In this document: piece after piece, positions 15,982 through 25,400 of the stretch
Layout of the letters: each line of letters starts with the position of its first letter
Numbering within the stretch: the first letter of the stretch is position 1
Origin: Vibrio campbellii CAIM 519 = NBRC 15631 = ATCC 25920
GTDB lineage: Bacteria > Pseudomonadota > Gammaproteobacteria > Enterobacterales > Vibrionaceae
Direction of reading: 5' to 3'
NCBI RefSeq assembly: GCF_002163755.1
Contig: NZ_CP015863.1
Coordinates: forward strand, 1,302,001 to 1,366,000
DNA: 64,000 nucleotides
Made by a program: the position numbers and the translations under genes
The notes under the pieces: model-generated
Told to the model about the DNA's origin: nothing
The model's database searches: none
The model's input: the letters and a program-made list of their open reading frames with translations, nothing else

Positions 15982-16587
15982 AACGATTCCTATTAATAGG
16001 TTAAAAGTTTCTACATTGCTTATCGAGACGATAAATAAAATGCGAATCTAGATTTAAAAATTAGTGTCCTTATATTTAACTTTATCTTTCTCATATGTGC
16101 AAATGCTAATTCATGATTTAGATTAAATTTCTTTAGTTTTTTGGGGAGGAAACAATATTAATTAATCAATTTGAAATCTAATTAGTCATTTCCAACACTT
16201 TTCTCTTTATAGATACCATCTTTTTCTCGATTACCTTCATGTTTATTTATCGCTTGAATTTAATTTCTCTTTTTCTGACAGAGAAGGGTGAGATTGTGAA
16301 TGTTGTTGTCGTCATATTTCTTTCATTTATTGTTACACGTAAAACTATGACGAATTTAATAGTAGTAATAAAGTTTCATAAACGACAACATAGAAGTGAT
16401 TGCAGTTGCGTAATGTATGAGTTGATCACATTCCATTTATAAATCGAAAGTGCGATTATTTATTCATTTAATTTAGTTTGATGTGTTGCATTGGTAGGCC
16501 TCATGAGTACAATGGCTGTCACCTGATGCAATATTGCAGACAAATTGTTGTTAATTTGTACGATTAACAGTTAAATGTTTGTTATTG
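15982..16587. other. long AT-rich intergenic region between hns and the lysine riboswitch
   Basis: About 600 bases with no supportable gene. It must hold the hns promoter on its left side and, on its right, the promoter for the riboswitch transcript. TACAAT at 16509 is one possible -10 for the latter. The base composition is distinctly AT-rich compared with flanking genes. A 67-codon frame at 16239-16442 is open but shows no RBS or protein-like composition. Confidence 0.6.
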
Positions 16588-16760
16588 CCGTAGAGGTGCA
16601 GTCTCGAAGAGTAGCTATTATTGGGGTGATGCCAATGAATAATAGTGGAAGGCGATGATTGCCGAAGTAGGTGGCCTATCGAAGCCACTTGCTGGGGTTG
16701 TCTCTGAAAGGAACAACACTGCCATAGTATATTTACATTAAACTATGGAGCGCTACTGTA
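16588..16760 (+). promoter_or_regulatory. lysine riboswitch (L-box)
   Basis: The segment carries the conserved L-box blocks in order: GTAGAGGTGC (16590-16599), AAGAGTAG, GGAAGGCGATGATTGCCGAAG, GCTGGGGTTG, CACTGCCATAGT, and the closing GGAGCGCTAC (16747-16756). P1 is formed by GTAG 16590-16593 with CTAC 16753-16756. Downstream, CTGCAGTAG (16833-16841) can pair with CTACTGTAG (16753-16761) and so compete with P1. This is a plausible expression platform, but no clear U-tract follows it, so control may be translational. Lysine binding would reduce expression of the NhaC-family gene 110 bases downstream. Confidence 0.88.
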
Positions 16761-16872
16761 GGGTTGGGTGGAGTGTTCGCTTCCCTGTCGCTAAGTTCAA
16801 CATGAGCACGTACCGTATGCTACGTGACTTGTCTGCAGTAGATCTCTAGCCAAACTTTGGTTTTTGAAGATC

Positions 16873-18474
16873 ATGAATTTAATAGATTTTGCACATTCTC
16901 CTGTTTCGTTATTACCGCCTATTGTCGCACTGACGCTGGCGATTCTAACTCGACGTGTTTTAGTTTCTCTTGGTGTTGGTATCGTACTGGGTGCGGTGCT
17001 ACTTAACGATTGGTCTATCGGTAACACGGTAGGTTATGTTAGCTCTCAAGTTTCTTCTGTCTTTATTGAAGACGGTGGTATTAATACTTGGAACATGAGC
17101 ATTGTTGGCTTCCTAATCCTTTTGGGTATGACAACAGCACTGTTAACACTTTCTGGTGGTACTCGCGCTTTCGCCGAATGGGCGCAAACACGAGTAAAAA
17201 GTAAACGCGGCTCTAAACTTCTTGCAGCCTTCCTTGGCGTATTCATTTTTGTCGACGATTACTTTAATAGTCTTGCCGTTGGTGCGATCTCTCGCCCAGT
17301 GACTGACCGTTTCTACGTCTCTCGCGCCAAGCTTGCGTACATCCTTGACTCAACCGCTGCACCAATGTGTGTGATTATGCCAGCTTCTAGTTGGGGTGCG
17401 TACATCATTACCATCATCGGTGGTATCTTGGTGTCACACGGCATCACTGAATACTCGGCGCTTGGTGCTTACGTTCGTCTTATTCCTATGAACTTCTACG
17501 CAGTATTTGCTCTACTAATGGTATTTGCAGTGGCGTGGTTTGGTCTGGATATCGGTAAGATGCGTGAACATGAAATCGCAGCGTCTCAAGGCCGTGGTTT
17601 TGATAAAGATAAAGAGAACGACTCACAAGAAGCACACGACTTAAACGAAGAGCTAGATATTCGTGAAAGCGAGAAGGGTAAGGTTTCTGACCTAATTCTT
17701 CCTATCGTAACGCTTATTGTGGCGACTATTGCTTCAATGCTTTACACCGGTGGTCAAGCGCTAGCAGCAGATGGTAAAGAATTTGCGCTGTTGGGTGCAT
17801 TTGAAAACACGGATGTTGGTACTTCTCTAATCTACGGTAGTTTACTTGGTCTAGCAGTTGCGTTGTTCACTGTTATTAAGCAAGGTCTACCAATGGTTGA
17901 GATTGCACGCACGCTTTGGATTGGTGCTAAGTCAATGTTTGGTGCAATCCTTATCCTTGTTTTCGCTTGGACTATTGGTTCAGTTATCGGTGACATGAAG
18001 ACGGGTTCTTACCTATCTACAATGGCGCAAGGCAACATCAACCCACACTGGCTACCAGTTATCCTGTTCTTGCTGTCTGGCCTAATGGCGTTCTCTACGG
18101 GTACGTCATGGGGTACGTTCGGTATCATGCTTCCAATCGCGGGAGACATGGCTGGCGCAACAGACGTGGCACTAATGCTACCAATGCTAAGTGCGGTTCT
18201 AGCTGGTGCAGTATTTGGTGACCACTGTTCACCAATTTCAGATACAACGATTCTGTCGTCAACAGGTGCACGCTGTAACCACATCGATCACGTATCAACA
18301 CAGTTACCTTATGCATTATCAGTCGCGCTTGTTTCATGTGTGGGCTTTATTGCTCTTGGTATGACAGCTTCAATTGCGTTCTCTTTCATCGCAGCGTCGA
18401 TTACATTCGTTATCGTTTGCGCTATTTTGTCATGGCTTTCAAAGTCAAAAATGGCATCTTGTCAGAGTACGTAA
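16873..18474 (+). CDS. NhaC-family Na+/H+ antiporter-type transporter, predicted lysine transporter
   Basis: An integral membrane protein of 533 residues with about eleven to twelve membrane segments. A hydrophilic loop around residues 240-280 (DKDKENDSQEAHDLNEELD) separates two halves. Family motifs include FIFVDDYFNSLAVG near residue 125 and GAVFGDHCSPISDTTILSSTGA near residue 440, both characteristic of NhaC-type carriers. The start chosen is ATG 16873; a TTG at 16864 is an alternative. The upstream lysine riboswitch places it in the group that comparative genomics named LysW, a predicted lysine importer, so lysine transport is more likely than pure Na+/H+ exchange. Transport specificity is inference. 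Confidence 0.9.
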   Translation: MNLIDFAHSPVSLLPPIVALTLAILTRRVLVSLGVGIVLGAVLLNDWSIGNTVGYVSSQVSSVFIEDGGINTWNMSIVGFLILLGMTTALLTLSGGTRAFAEWAQTRVKSKRGSKLLAAFLGVFIFVDDYFNSLAVGAISRPVTDRFYVSRAKLAYILDSTAAPMCVIMPASSWGAYIITIIGGILVSHGITEYSALGAYVRLIPMNFYAVFALLMVFAVAWFGLDIGKMREHEIAASQGRGFDKDKENDSQEAHDLNEELDIRESEKGKVSDLILPIVTLIVATIASMLYTGGQALAADGKEFALLGAFENTDVGTSLIYGSLLGLAVALFTVIKQGLPMVEIARTLWIGAKSMFGAILILVFAWTIGSVIGDMKTGSYLSTMAQGNINPHWLPVILFLLSGLMAFSTGTSWGTFGIMLPIAGDMAGATDVALMLPMLSAVLAGAVFGDHCSPISDTTILSSTGARCNHIDHVSTQLPYALSVALVSCVGFIALGMTASIAFSFIAASITFVIVCAILSWLSKSKMASCQST

Positions 18475-18500
18475 TTCACTGAATTAAAAAGTAAATTTAT

Positions 18501-18524
18501 AGGAGGCTTCGGCCTCCTTTTTTA
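18501..18524 (+). terminator. terminator after the NhaC-family gene
   Basis: A stem AGGAGGC/GCCTCCT closed by a TTCG tetraloop and followed by TTTTTTA. Confidence 0.92.
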
Positions 18525-18631
18525 TTTGTATTGTACAATTCGATTTTTTTTAAAATTAAGGGTTGAAAAAAGTAATCAGCTTGGTTAGTGTGGTTACTAA
18601 CAAAGCAAATGAGAAGAGCCTTGAAATAAGT

Positions 18632-18679
18632 ATGCGTAATTTTGTAATGAACATTCATCACCATCATCACCCAATATAG
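18632..18679 (+). CDS. hisL: his operon leader peptide
   Basis: A 15-residue leader peptide, MRNFVMNIHHHHHPI, has five consecutive histidine codons (CAT/CAC). It sits 215 bases before hisG. Ribosome stalling at these codons when charged histidine tRNA is scarce should favour an antiterminator and let transcription enter hisG. The RBS is weak (AGAAGAG, rather far upstream). The arrangement is the classical his attenuation system. Confidence 0.92.
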   Translation: MRNFVMNIHHHHHPI

Positions 18680-18756
18680 TCTTTCGGGAGATGTACGCAT
18701 ACCCGGGAGATAGGATACTCCCGGAGGTGAAAATCAAAGTGAAAACAGATTTCAAA

Positions 18757-18790
18757 CCCTCGGGAGACCAAAATCTCTCGAGGGTTTTTT
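18757..18790 (+). terminator. his operon attenuator
   Basis: An 11-bp GC-rich stem CCCTCGGGAGA/TCTCTCGAGGG (one G-U pair) is followed by six T. Upstream segments GGGAGATGTAC, CCCGGGAGATAGG and CTCCCGGAGG between hisL and the hairpin can form the alternative pairings needed for antitermination. Confidence 0.92.
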
Positions 18791-18846
18791 AGTTTTACTG
18801 GTTTATAAAATATTTAAATTACCGAATCTGGCACAGGGATAAAGCA

Positions 18847-19743
18847 ATGCAAACACAACGCTTAAGAATTGCAATTCAGAAAAAAGGTCGTCTTAGCAAA
18901 GAGAGCCAAGCTCTACTTAAAAAATGCGGCGTGAAATTCAACGTGATGGGTGAGCGCTTAGTTGTTCATTCTGAAAATATGCCAATTGATTTACTTTTGG
19001 TTCGTGACGACGATATTCCTGGTCTAATTATGGATGGCGTTGTAGACCTTGGCTTTATCGGTGAAAATGAACTGGAAGAAGTTCGTCTAGATCGTAAAGC
19101 TTTGAGTGAACCGTATGAATTTGTTCAACTTCGTCGTCTTGATTTCGGTGGTTGCCGTTTATCTATCGCAATCGACAAAGACGAAGAGTACAACTGCCCT
19201 CAAGACCTAGCTGGCAAACGTATCGCTACGACATACCCACAACTGCTAAAAGCTTACATGGATGAAGTGGGCGTTCCATTCTCAACATGTATGCTGACAG
19301 GCTCTGTAGAAGTTGCCCCTCGCGCGGGTCTTGCTGATGCCATCGCTGACTTGGTCTCTACTGGCGCAACGCTGGAAGCGAACGGCCTTAAAGAAGCTGA
19401 AATTATCTTCAAATCAAAAGCGACGCTGATTCAACGCACCGGTGAGTTCGACGCAGACAAAGTGGCGCTAATCGAAAAGCTGTTAACTCGTATGCAAGGC
19501 GTACAGCAAGCGAAAGAGTCTAAGTACATCATGTTACACGCACCAGCTGAGAAGCTAGACCAAATCAAAGCATTGCTTCCTGGCGCAGAAGACCCAACAG
19601 TATTACCTCTGTCTGCTGACAAGCAAAAAGTTGCGGTTCATTTGGTAAGTACTGAAAACCTGTTCTGGGAAACTATGGAACAGCTAAAAGAACTGGGTGC
19701 GAGCTCAATTCTAGTACTACCAATTGAAAAAATGATGGAGTAA
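18847..19743 (+). CDS. hisG: ATP phosphoribosyltransferase (long form)
   Basis: HisG catalyses the first step of histidine synthesis, joining ATP and PRPP, and is feedback-inhibited by histidine. The protein has 298 residues, the hexameric long form with a C-terminal regulatory ACT-like domain (about residues 225-298). The N-terminal RLRIAIQKKGRLSKES is conserved. The PRPP-binding loop is in the segment following LKEAEIIFKSKATLI, and LADAIADLVSTGATLEANGL is diagnostic. It is the first structural gene of the his operon, under hisL attenuation. Confidence 0.98.
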   Translation: MQTQRLRIAIQKKGRLSKESQALLKKCGVKFNVMGERLVVHSENMPIDLLLVRDDDIPGLIMDGVVDLGFIGENELEEVRLDRKALSEPYEFVQLRRLDFGGCRLSIAIDKDEEYNCPQDLAGKRIATTYPQLLKAYMDEVGVPFSTCMLTGSVEVAPRAGLADAIADLVSTGATLEANGLKEAEIIFKSKATLIQRTGEFDADKVALIEKLLTRMQGVQQAKESKYIMLHAPAEKLDQIKALLPGAEDPTVLPLSADKQKVAVHLVSTENLFWETMEQLKELGASSILVLPIEKMME

Positions 19744-19748
19744 TCGCA

Positions 19749-21059
19749 ATGAGAACCGTCGTATGGCAATCGCTAAGTGAAACGCAGCAAGACTCAATCC
19801 TAGAACGTCCTGCAATTACAGAAGGTGCGAATATAACTGCCGCGGTTTCAGAAGTAATCGCAAAAGTTCGCAAAGAAGGTGATGCTGCATTATTGGAGCT
19901 GACTGAGAAGTTTGACCGTGTGAAGCCAGAATCCATTCGTGTATCAGCACAAGAAATCGATGAGGCATCAGAGCGTCTCTCTGAAAAGATGAAAAGCGCA
20001 TTAGAGCAAGCGTATGAAAACATCACTAAGTTTCACAAAGCACAAAAGCCACAGCCAATCAAAGTAGAAACTCAACCGGGTGTACTTTGTGAGCAGGTAA
20101 CGCGCCCAATTCAAAAAGTGGGTTTGTACATTCCCGGTGGCAGTGCGCCATTGCCATCGACTGTTTTGATGCTTGGGGTTCCTGCAAAAATTGCAGGCTG
20201 TCGTAAAGTGGTGCTTTGTTCTCCACCACCAATTGCTGACGAGATCCTTTATGTAGCAAAACTGTGTGGCATTGATGAAGTGTACAACGTTGGCGGTGGT
20301 CAAGCGGTCGCTGCAATGGCTTACGGCACAGAGAGTGTATCTAAAGTTGATAAGATCTTTGGCCCAGGGAATGCTTATGTAACGGAAGCCAAGCGTCAGG
20401 TGAGTAATGATTTCCGTGGTGCTGCGATTGATATGCCAGCAGGTCCATCAGAAGTGCTTGTGATTGCCGATGAAACCGCAGATGCAGACTTTATTGCTGC
20501 GGATCTTTTGAGCCAAGCAGAGCACGGTCCTGATTCTCAAGTAGTACTTGTGACTCCTTCTCCTGTTATTGCTGATCAAGTGACGGATGCGGTTCAACGT
20601 CAGCTTAATGAGCTATCTCGTGCGGACATCGCCGAGCAAGCATTGGCTTCAAGCTTGATTATTATTGCTGAGTCTCTGACTCAATCGGTTTCAATCTCAA
20701 ATTATTACGGTCCTGAGCACTTAATTGTTCAGACTAAGAACCCACGCGAGCTTCTGCCTCTATTAGACAACGCAGGTTCTATTTTCCTTGGTGATTGGTC
20801 GCCTGAATCAGCAGGTGACTACGCATCGGGTACTAACCACGTTCTTCCTACTTACGGTTACACACGCACGTATTCAAGCTTAGGTTTGGCGGACTTCTCT
20901 AAGCGTATGACGATTCAAGAGTTATCTGCTGATGGTCTAAAGAACCTTGCCCCTACAGTGGTCACCATGGCGGAAGCGGAAGGTTTGGATGCACACAAAC
21001 GTGCAGTGACCATTCGTACTGAAAAATTAACCCGCGTAGAAAAACTAGCAGCTAAATAA
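19749..21059 (+). CDS. hisD: histidinol dehydrogenase
   Basis: HisD oxidises L-histidinol to histidine in two NAD-dependent, zinc-requiring steps. The 436 residues match the usual length. Key motifs are VGLYIPGGSAPLPSTVLM, IFGPGNAYVTEAKRQV, DMPAGPSEVLVIAD, AEHGPDSQVVLV (zinc-ligand Gln/His region) and YGPEHLIVQ with the catalytic Glu-His pair. It starts five bases after the hisG stop. Confidence 0.98.
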   Translation: MRTVVWQSLSETQQDSILERPAITEGANITAAVSEVIAKVRKEGDAALLELTEKFDRVKPESIRVSAQEIDEASERLSEKMKSALEQAYENITKFHKAQKPQPIKVETQPGVLCEQVTRPIQKVGLYIPGGSAPLPSTVLMLGVPAKIAGCRKVVLCSPPPIADEILYVAKLCGIDEVYNVGGGQAVAAMAYGTESVSKVDKIFGPGNAYVTEAKRQVSNDFRGAAIDMPAGPSEVLVIADETADADFIAADLLSQAEHGPDSQVVLVTPSPVIADQVTDAVQRQLNELSRADIAEQALASSLIIIAESLTQSVSISNYYGPEHLIVQTKNPRELLPLLDNAGSIFLGDWSPESAGDYASGTNHVLPTYGYTRTYSSLGLADFSKRMTIQELSADGLKNLAPTVVTMAEAEGLDAHKRAVTIRTEKLTRVEKLAAK

Positions 21060-21071
21060 GAGGACAATGAG

Positions 21072-22112
21072 ATGGAAAAGCTAGCGCGTAAACAAGTCCA
21101 ACAACTTACCCCTTATTTATCGGCTCGCCGAATTGGTGGTACCGGTGACGTATGGCTAAATGCCAACGAATCGCCATTCAATAATGAATACAAAACGGAC
21201 TTCGCTCGTCTCAATCGTTACAGCGAATGTCAGCCGAAAGAATTGATTTCCGCTTATGCAGCCTATGCGGGTGTAAAGCCAGAACAAACGCTGACTTCTC
21301 GCGGTGCAGATGAAGGTATTGAACTACTGATTCGTGCATTCTGTGAGCCGGGTGAAGATGCGATTCTTTATTGTCCACCAACTTACGGTATGTACGCCAT
21401 CAGTGCAGAAACCATCGGTGTAGAGCGCAAAACCGTGCCGCTAACGTCAGATTGGCAACTAGACCTTGCAGGCATCGAAGCTAATCTGGATAACGTGAAA
21501 CTGGTTTTTGTATGTTCGCCAAACAACCCAACAGGTAACCTGGTTAAGCGTGAGGACATTGTGTCTCTGCTTGAGATGACAAAAGACCGTGCAATCGTGG
21601 TGATGGATGAAGCGTACATCGATTTTTGTCCAGAAGCATCAACGGTAGACTTACTGGCGCAATACCCGAATCTTGCGATTTTGCGTACTCTGTCGAAAGC
21701 TTTCGCGCTTGCTGGTCTGCGTTGTGGATTTACGCTTGCGAACGAAGATCTGATTAATGTACTTCTTAAAGTTATCGCACCATATCCAGTTCCGGTTCCT
21801 GTGGCAGAAATTGCGGCTCAGGCGCTTTCGGAAGCTGGTTTAGCACGAGCGAAGTTCCAAGTTCTCGATCTGAATGCAAACCGTGCCTACTTGCAAGTTG
21901 GTCTTTCAATGATTCCGGGTCTGGAGGTTTTTGAAGGGTGGGGGAACTACCTATTGGTGCAATTCCCAGATGGCGATGGGCTTTTCATAGCCGCTTGGGA
22001 GACGGGGATTATTTTGCGTAACTCGCCAATCGAAAACTGTGTACGTATCAGTGTAGGAAACCGTGACGAGTGCGAAAAAACACTTGGATTTATTAGAAAC
22101 TACTACGCATAA
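21072..22112 (+). CDS. hisC: histidinol-phosphate aminotransferase
   Basis: HisC is a PLP-dependent class II aminotransferase that converts imidazole-acetol phosphate to histidinol phosphate using glutamate. The 346-residue protein shows WLNANESPF, SRGADEGIELLIRAFCEPG, CSPNNPTGN, DEAYIDF and the PLP lysine motif RTLSKAFALAGLRCG near residue 214. It lies 12 bases downstream of hisD, preceded by AAGAGGACAATGAG. Confidence 0.98.
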   Translation: MEKLARKQVQQLTPYLSARRIGGTGDVWLNANESPFNNEYKTDFARLNRYSECQPKELISAYAAYAGVKPEQTLTSRGADEGIELLIRAFCEPGEDAILYCPPTYGMYAISAETIGVERKTVPLTSDWQLDLAGIEANLDNVKLVFVCSPNNPTGNLVKREDIVSLLEMTKDRAIVVMDEAYIDFCPEASTVDLLAQYPNLAILRTLSKAFALAGLRCGFTLANEDLINVLLKVIAPYPVPVPVAEIAAQALSEAGLARAKFQVLDLNANRAYLQVGLSMIPGLEVFEGWGNYLLVQFPDGDGLFIAAWETGIILRNSPIENCVRISVGNRDECEKTLGFIRNYYA

Positions 22113-22132
22113 GTAGAGAAAAATTTATCGAT

Positions 22133-22148
22133 CTCGCTCAATAGCGAG
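22133..22148. other. intra-operon hairpin between hisC and hisB
   Basis: CTCGCT-CAAT-AGCGAG forms a small stem-loop without a U-tract, in the only sizeable gap (68 bases) of the his operon. It could affect mRNA stability or processing, which is inference. Confidence 0.5.
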
Positions 22149-22180
22149 AGCGCCAAAAGAATAGCAATAAGGAAGTTCGA

Positions 22181-23254
22181 GTGAGCAAACAACAAAAAAT
22201 CCTTTTTATAGACCGTGATGGCACCTTAATTGTTGAGCCGCCGGTTGATTTTCAAGTAGACCGTTTAGATAAGCTAAAACTAGAGCCATTTGTTATCCCA
22301 AGCCTGTTGTCGTTGCAGGATGCAGGATACCGCTTAGTGATGGTAACTAACCAAGATGGTTTGGGTACCGACAGCTACCCACAAGCAGACTTTGATGCTC
22401 CACACAACATGATGATGGAGATCTTTGAATCTCAGGGTGTGAAGTTCGATGATGTGCTGATTTGTCCTCACTTCGATGAAGATAACTGCTCTTGCCGTAA
22501 GCCTAAATTGGGCTTGGTAAAAGAGTACCTTCAAGGTGGCAAAGTTGATTTCCAAAACTCTGTTGTGATTGGCGATCGTCAAACCGATCTTCAACTTGCA
22601 GAAAACATGGCAATTCGTGGCATTCAATACAATCCAGAAACCATGGGTTGGAAACAGGTCCTAAAAGATCTAACGGTGAAGGCACGTGTTGCTGAAGTCA
22701 TTCGCACCACGAAAGAAACAGACATCAAAGTTGTAGTTAACCTTGATGAACAAGGCGGCAATGACATCTCTACTGGTCTTGGCTTCTTTGACCACATGCT
22801 GGATCAAATCGCGACGCACGGCGGATTCCAGATGGTATGCAAAGTAGAAGGTGACCTGCACATTGATGATCACCACACGGTAGAAGATACCGCTCTTGCT
22901 TTGGGTCAGGCGTTGAAAGAAGCACTGGGTGACAAACGTGGCATTGGTCGCTTTGGTTTCAGCCTGCCAATGGATGAGTGCTTGGCACAATGTGCACTGG
23001 ACCTATCTGGTCGTCCTTACCTTAAGTTCGACGCGCAGTTTAGCCGTGAGCAAGTGGGTGACCTTTCAACAGAGATGGTGGTTCACTTCTTCCGCTCTCT
23101 GACTGACACCCTAGCGTGTACGCTGCACCTTTCTTCTGCGGGTAACAATGATCACCACATCATTGAGAGCCTATTTAAAGCGTTTGGTCGTACTCTGCGC
23201 CAAGCAATCAAAGTAGAAGGCACCGAGCTACCGAGTAGTAAAGGCGTACTTTAA
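22181..23254 (+). CDS. hisB: bifunctional histidinol-phosphatase/imidazoleglycerol-phosphate dehydratase
   Basis: A fused enzyme catalysing two steps of histidine synthesis. Residues 1-165 are a HAD-type histidinol-phosphate phosphatase (FIDRDGTLI nucleophile motif, VTNQDGLG, zinc-loop CPHFDEDNCSCRKPKLG, VIGDRQTDLQLA). Residues 170-357 are the IGP dehydratase with the duplicated metal motifs FFDHMLDQIATHGG and DDHHTVEDTALALG, and later GNNDHHIIESLFKAF. The start is GTG 22181, preceded by AAGGAAG. The fusion is normal in gammaproteobacteria. Confidence 0.98.
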   Translation: MSKQQKILFIDRDGTLIVEPPVDFQVDRLDKLKLEPFVIPSLLSLQDAGYRLVMVTNQDGLGTDSYPQADFDAPHNMMMEIFESQGVKFDDVLICPHFDEDNCSCRKPKLGLVKEYLQGGKVDFQNSVVIGDRQTDLQLAENMAIRGIQYNPETMGWKQVLKDLTVKARVAEVIRTTKETDIKVVVNLDEQGGNDISTGLGFFDHMLDQIATHGGFQMVCKVEGDLHIDDHHTVEDTALALGQALKEALGDKRGIGRFGFSLPMDECLAQCALDLSGRPYLKFDAQFSREQVGDLSTEMVVHFFRSLTDTLACTLHLSSAGNNDHHIIESLFKAFGRTLRQAIKVEGTELPSSKGVL

Positions 23255-23280
23255 GGCTAACGTTAGCAAGGAGAAAAACA

Positions 23281-23895
23281 GTGACAGAACAGAAAGTTGT
23301 CATTATCGATACTGGCTGTGCCAACGTCTCTTCGGTGAAGTTTGCTATTGAACGCCTAGGTTATGACGTAACGATTTCAAAAGATCCACAAGTTGTATTG
23401 GCGGCTGACAAGCTATTCCTACCGGGCGTGGGAACCGCCAGTGAAGCGATGAAAAACCTAGAAGAGCGTGACCTAATCAGCTTGGTAAAACAGGTACAGA
23501 AGCCGCTACTAGGTATCTGTTTAGGCATGCAATTGTTGGGCAAAGTGTCTCAAGAGAAAGGCCAGGAAGCAGACGAGTTAGTTGAGTGTCTTGGACTTTG
23601 TGATGGCGAAGTGAAGTTGCTACAAACCGGCGATTTACCGCTGCCGCATATGGGCTGGAACACGGTGTCTGCAAAAGCAGGTAACCCACTGTTCAAAGGT
23701 ATTGAAGAAGGTGAGTACTTCTACTTCGTACACAGCTTTGCAATGCCAGTTGGGGACTACACAATTGCGGAATGTGAATACGGTAACCCGTTCACAGCCG
23801 CAGTACAAAGTGGCAACTACTACGGTGTGCAGTTCCACCCTGAGCGTTCTTCAAAAGCGGGCGCGAAGCTTATTCAAAACTTCTTAGAATTATAA
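23281..23895 (+). CDS. hisH: imidazole glycerol phosphate synthase glutaminase subunit
   Basis: HisH hydrolyses glutamine and passes ammonia through HisF. The 204-residue class I glutamine amidotransferase has the oxyanion strand LPGVGTA, the nucleophile LLGICLGMQLLG (Cys near residue 80) and the catalytic His-Glu in GVQFHPERSSKAG. The start is GTG 23281 after AAGGAGAA. It is co-transcribed with hisB and hisA. Confidence 0.98.
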   Translation: MTEQKVVIIDTGCANVSSVKFAIERLGYDVTISKDPQVVLAADKLFLPGVGTASEAMKNLEERDLISLVKQVQKPLLGICLGMQLLGKVSQEKGQEADELVECLGLCDGEVKLLQTGDLPLPHMGWNTVSAKAGNPLFKGIEEGEYFYFVHSFAMPVGDYTIAECEYGNPFTAAVQSGNYYGVQFHPERSSKAGAKLIQNFLEL

Positions 23896-23907
23896 AAGGG
23901 ATTTAGT

Positions 23908-24645
23908 GTGATTATTCCAGCTCTTGATTTAATTGAAGGACAGGTGGTTCGCCTTTATCAAGGTGATTACGGCCAAGTAACTGAGTACAAAGTCGACCCA
24001 GCAGAGCAGTTCAACTTGTACCATCAAGCGGGTGCTAACTGGCTGCACCTAGTGGATTTAACTGGCGCGAAAGACACGACAGCACGTCAGCTAGATTTGA
24101 TTGCAAAGCTATTGGCAAGTACGCCAGCGAACATCCAAATCGGTGGTGGTGTGCGTACAGAGCAAGACGTGATTGATCTGTTAGAAGCCGGTGCGCAGCG
24201 TGTTGTAGTCGGTTCTACAGCAGTAAAACAGCCAGAGCTTGTGAAAGGTTGGATGGAAAAATACGGCGCAGAGAAAATCGTTCTCGCGTTAGACATCAAC
24301 ATCGACCAAGACGGCACACGTAAAGTTGCTATTTCTGGCTGGCAAGAAGATTCAGGCGTGACCATCGAAGCTCTAATCAACGATTACCTGACGGTCGGTC
24401 TACAACACGTGCTTTGTACGGACATTTCTCGTGACGGTACGCTAGAGGGCTCAAACGTTGAGCTTTACGTTGACCTATGCAAACAGTATCCACAAGTGCA
24501 GTTTCAATCTTCAGGTGGCATTGGCTCATTAGCAGATATCGAAGCGCTAAAAGGCAGCGGTGTGGCTGGTGTAATTGTTGGTCGTGCGCTGTTAGATGGT
24601 AAGTTCACAGCAGAGGAGGCATTTGCATGTTGGCAAAGCGAATAA
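23908..24645 (+). CDS. hisA: ProFAR isomerase
   Basis: HisA isomerises ProFAR to PRFAR, an Amadori-type rearrangement. The 245-residue TIM barrel shows the two-fold internal repeat typical of HisA/HisF. Catalytic Asp residues are in PALDLIEG (residue 8) and [12 protein letters not shown], and phosphate-binding segments in IQIGGGVR and [10 protein letters not shown]. The start is GTG 23908, and the 3' end overlaps hisF by 19 bases. Confidence 0.98.
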
Positions 24646-25400
24646 TTCCATGTCTTGATGTTCGTGATGGACAAGTAGTGAAGGGCGTTCAGTTCCGCAA
24701 CCACGAAATCATTGGCGACATCGTTCCTCTGGCGCAGCGTTATGCAGAAGAGGGCGCTGACGAGCTTGTGTTCTACGATATTACCGCTTCAAGTGATGGC
24801 CGTGTCGTCGATAAAAGTTGGGTCGCTCGTGTTGCAGAAGTGATTGATATTCCTTTCTGTGTCGCTGGTGGTATTAAATCAGCAGAAGACGCAGCGCGCA
24901 TTCTTGAATTTGGCGCAGACAAGGTGTCTATCAACTCACCTGCATTGGCGAACCCGCAACTGATTACTGACCTTGCTGATAAGTTTGGTGTGCAATGTAT
25001 TGTTGTTGGTATCGATTCATACTACGACAAAGAGACCGGCAAGTATCAGGTTTACCAGTTTACTGGTGATGAAGAACGCACCAAAGCGACCCAATGGGAA
25101 ACGCGTGATTGGGTACAAGAAGTACAAAAACGTGGCGCTGGTGAAATCGTACTGAACATGATGAACCAAGATGGTGTGCGTAACGGCTACGACATCGAAC
25201 AACTGAATATGGTGCGCGAAGTATGTAACGTACCATTGATTGCATCGGGTGGTGCAGGTGCCATGGAGCACTTCGCAGAAGCTTACCAAAAAGCCAATGT
25301 GGATGGCGCGCTTGCTGCATCGGTATTCCACAAACAAGTCATCAATATTGGTGAACTAAAGCAGTATTTGAAACAACAAGGCATTGAGGTACGACTATGA
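24627..25400 (+). CDS. hisF: imidazole glycerol phosphate synthase cyclase subunit
   Basis: HisF forms imidazole glycerol phosphate and AICAR from PRFAR and the ammonia supplied by HisH. The 257-residue TIM barrel has the catalytic Asp in [13 protein letters not shown] (residue 11) and the second in [13 protein letters not shown]. Phosphate-binding motifs are [10 protein letters not shown] and [23 protein letters not shown] lies inside the end of hisA, and the stop overlaps the hisI start (ATGA). Confidence 0.98.

Noticed and set aside
16239..16442. 67-codon open frame in the AT-rich gap after hns
   Set aside because: No ribosome binding site, low-complexity hydrophobic/AT-driven composition and no recognisable family; it looks like chance in AT-rich DNA.
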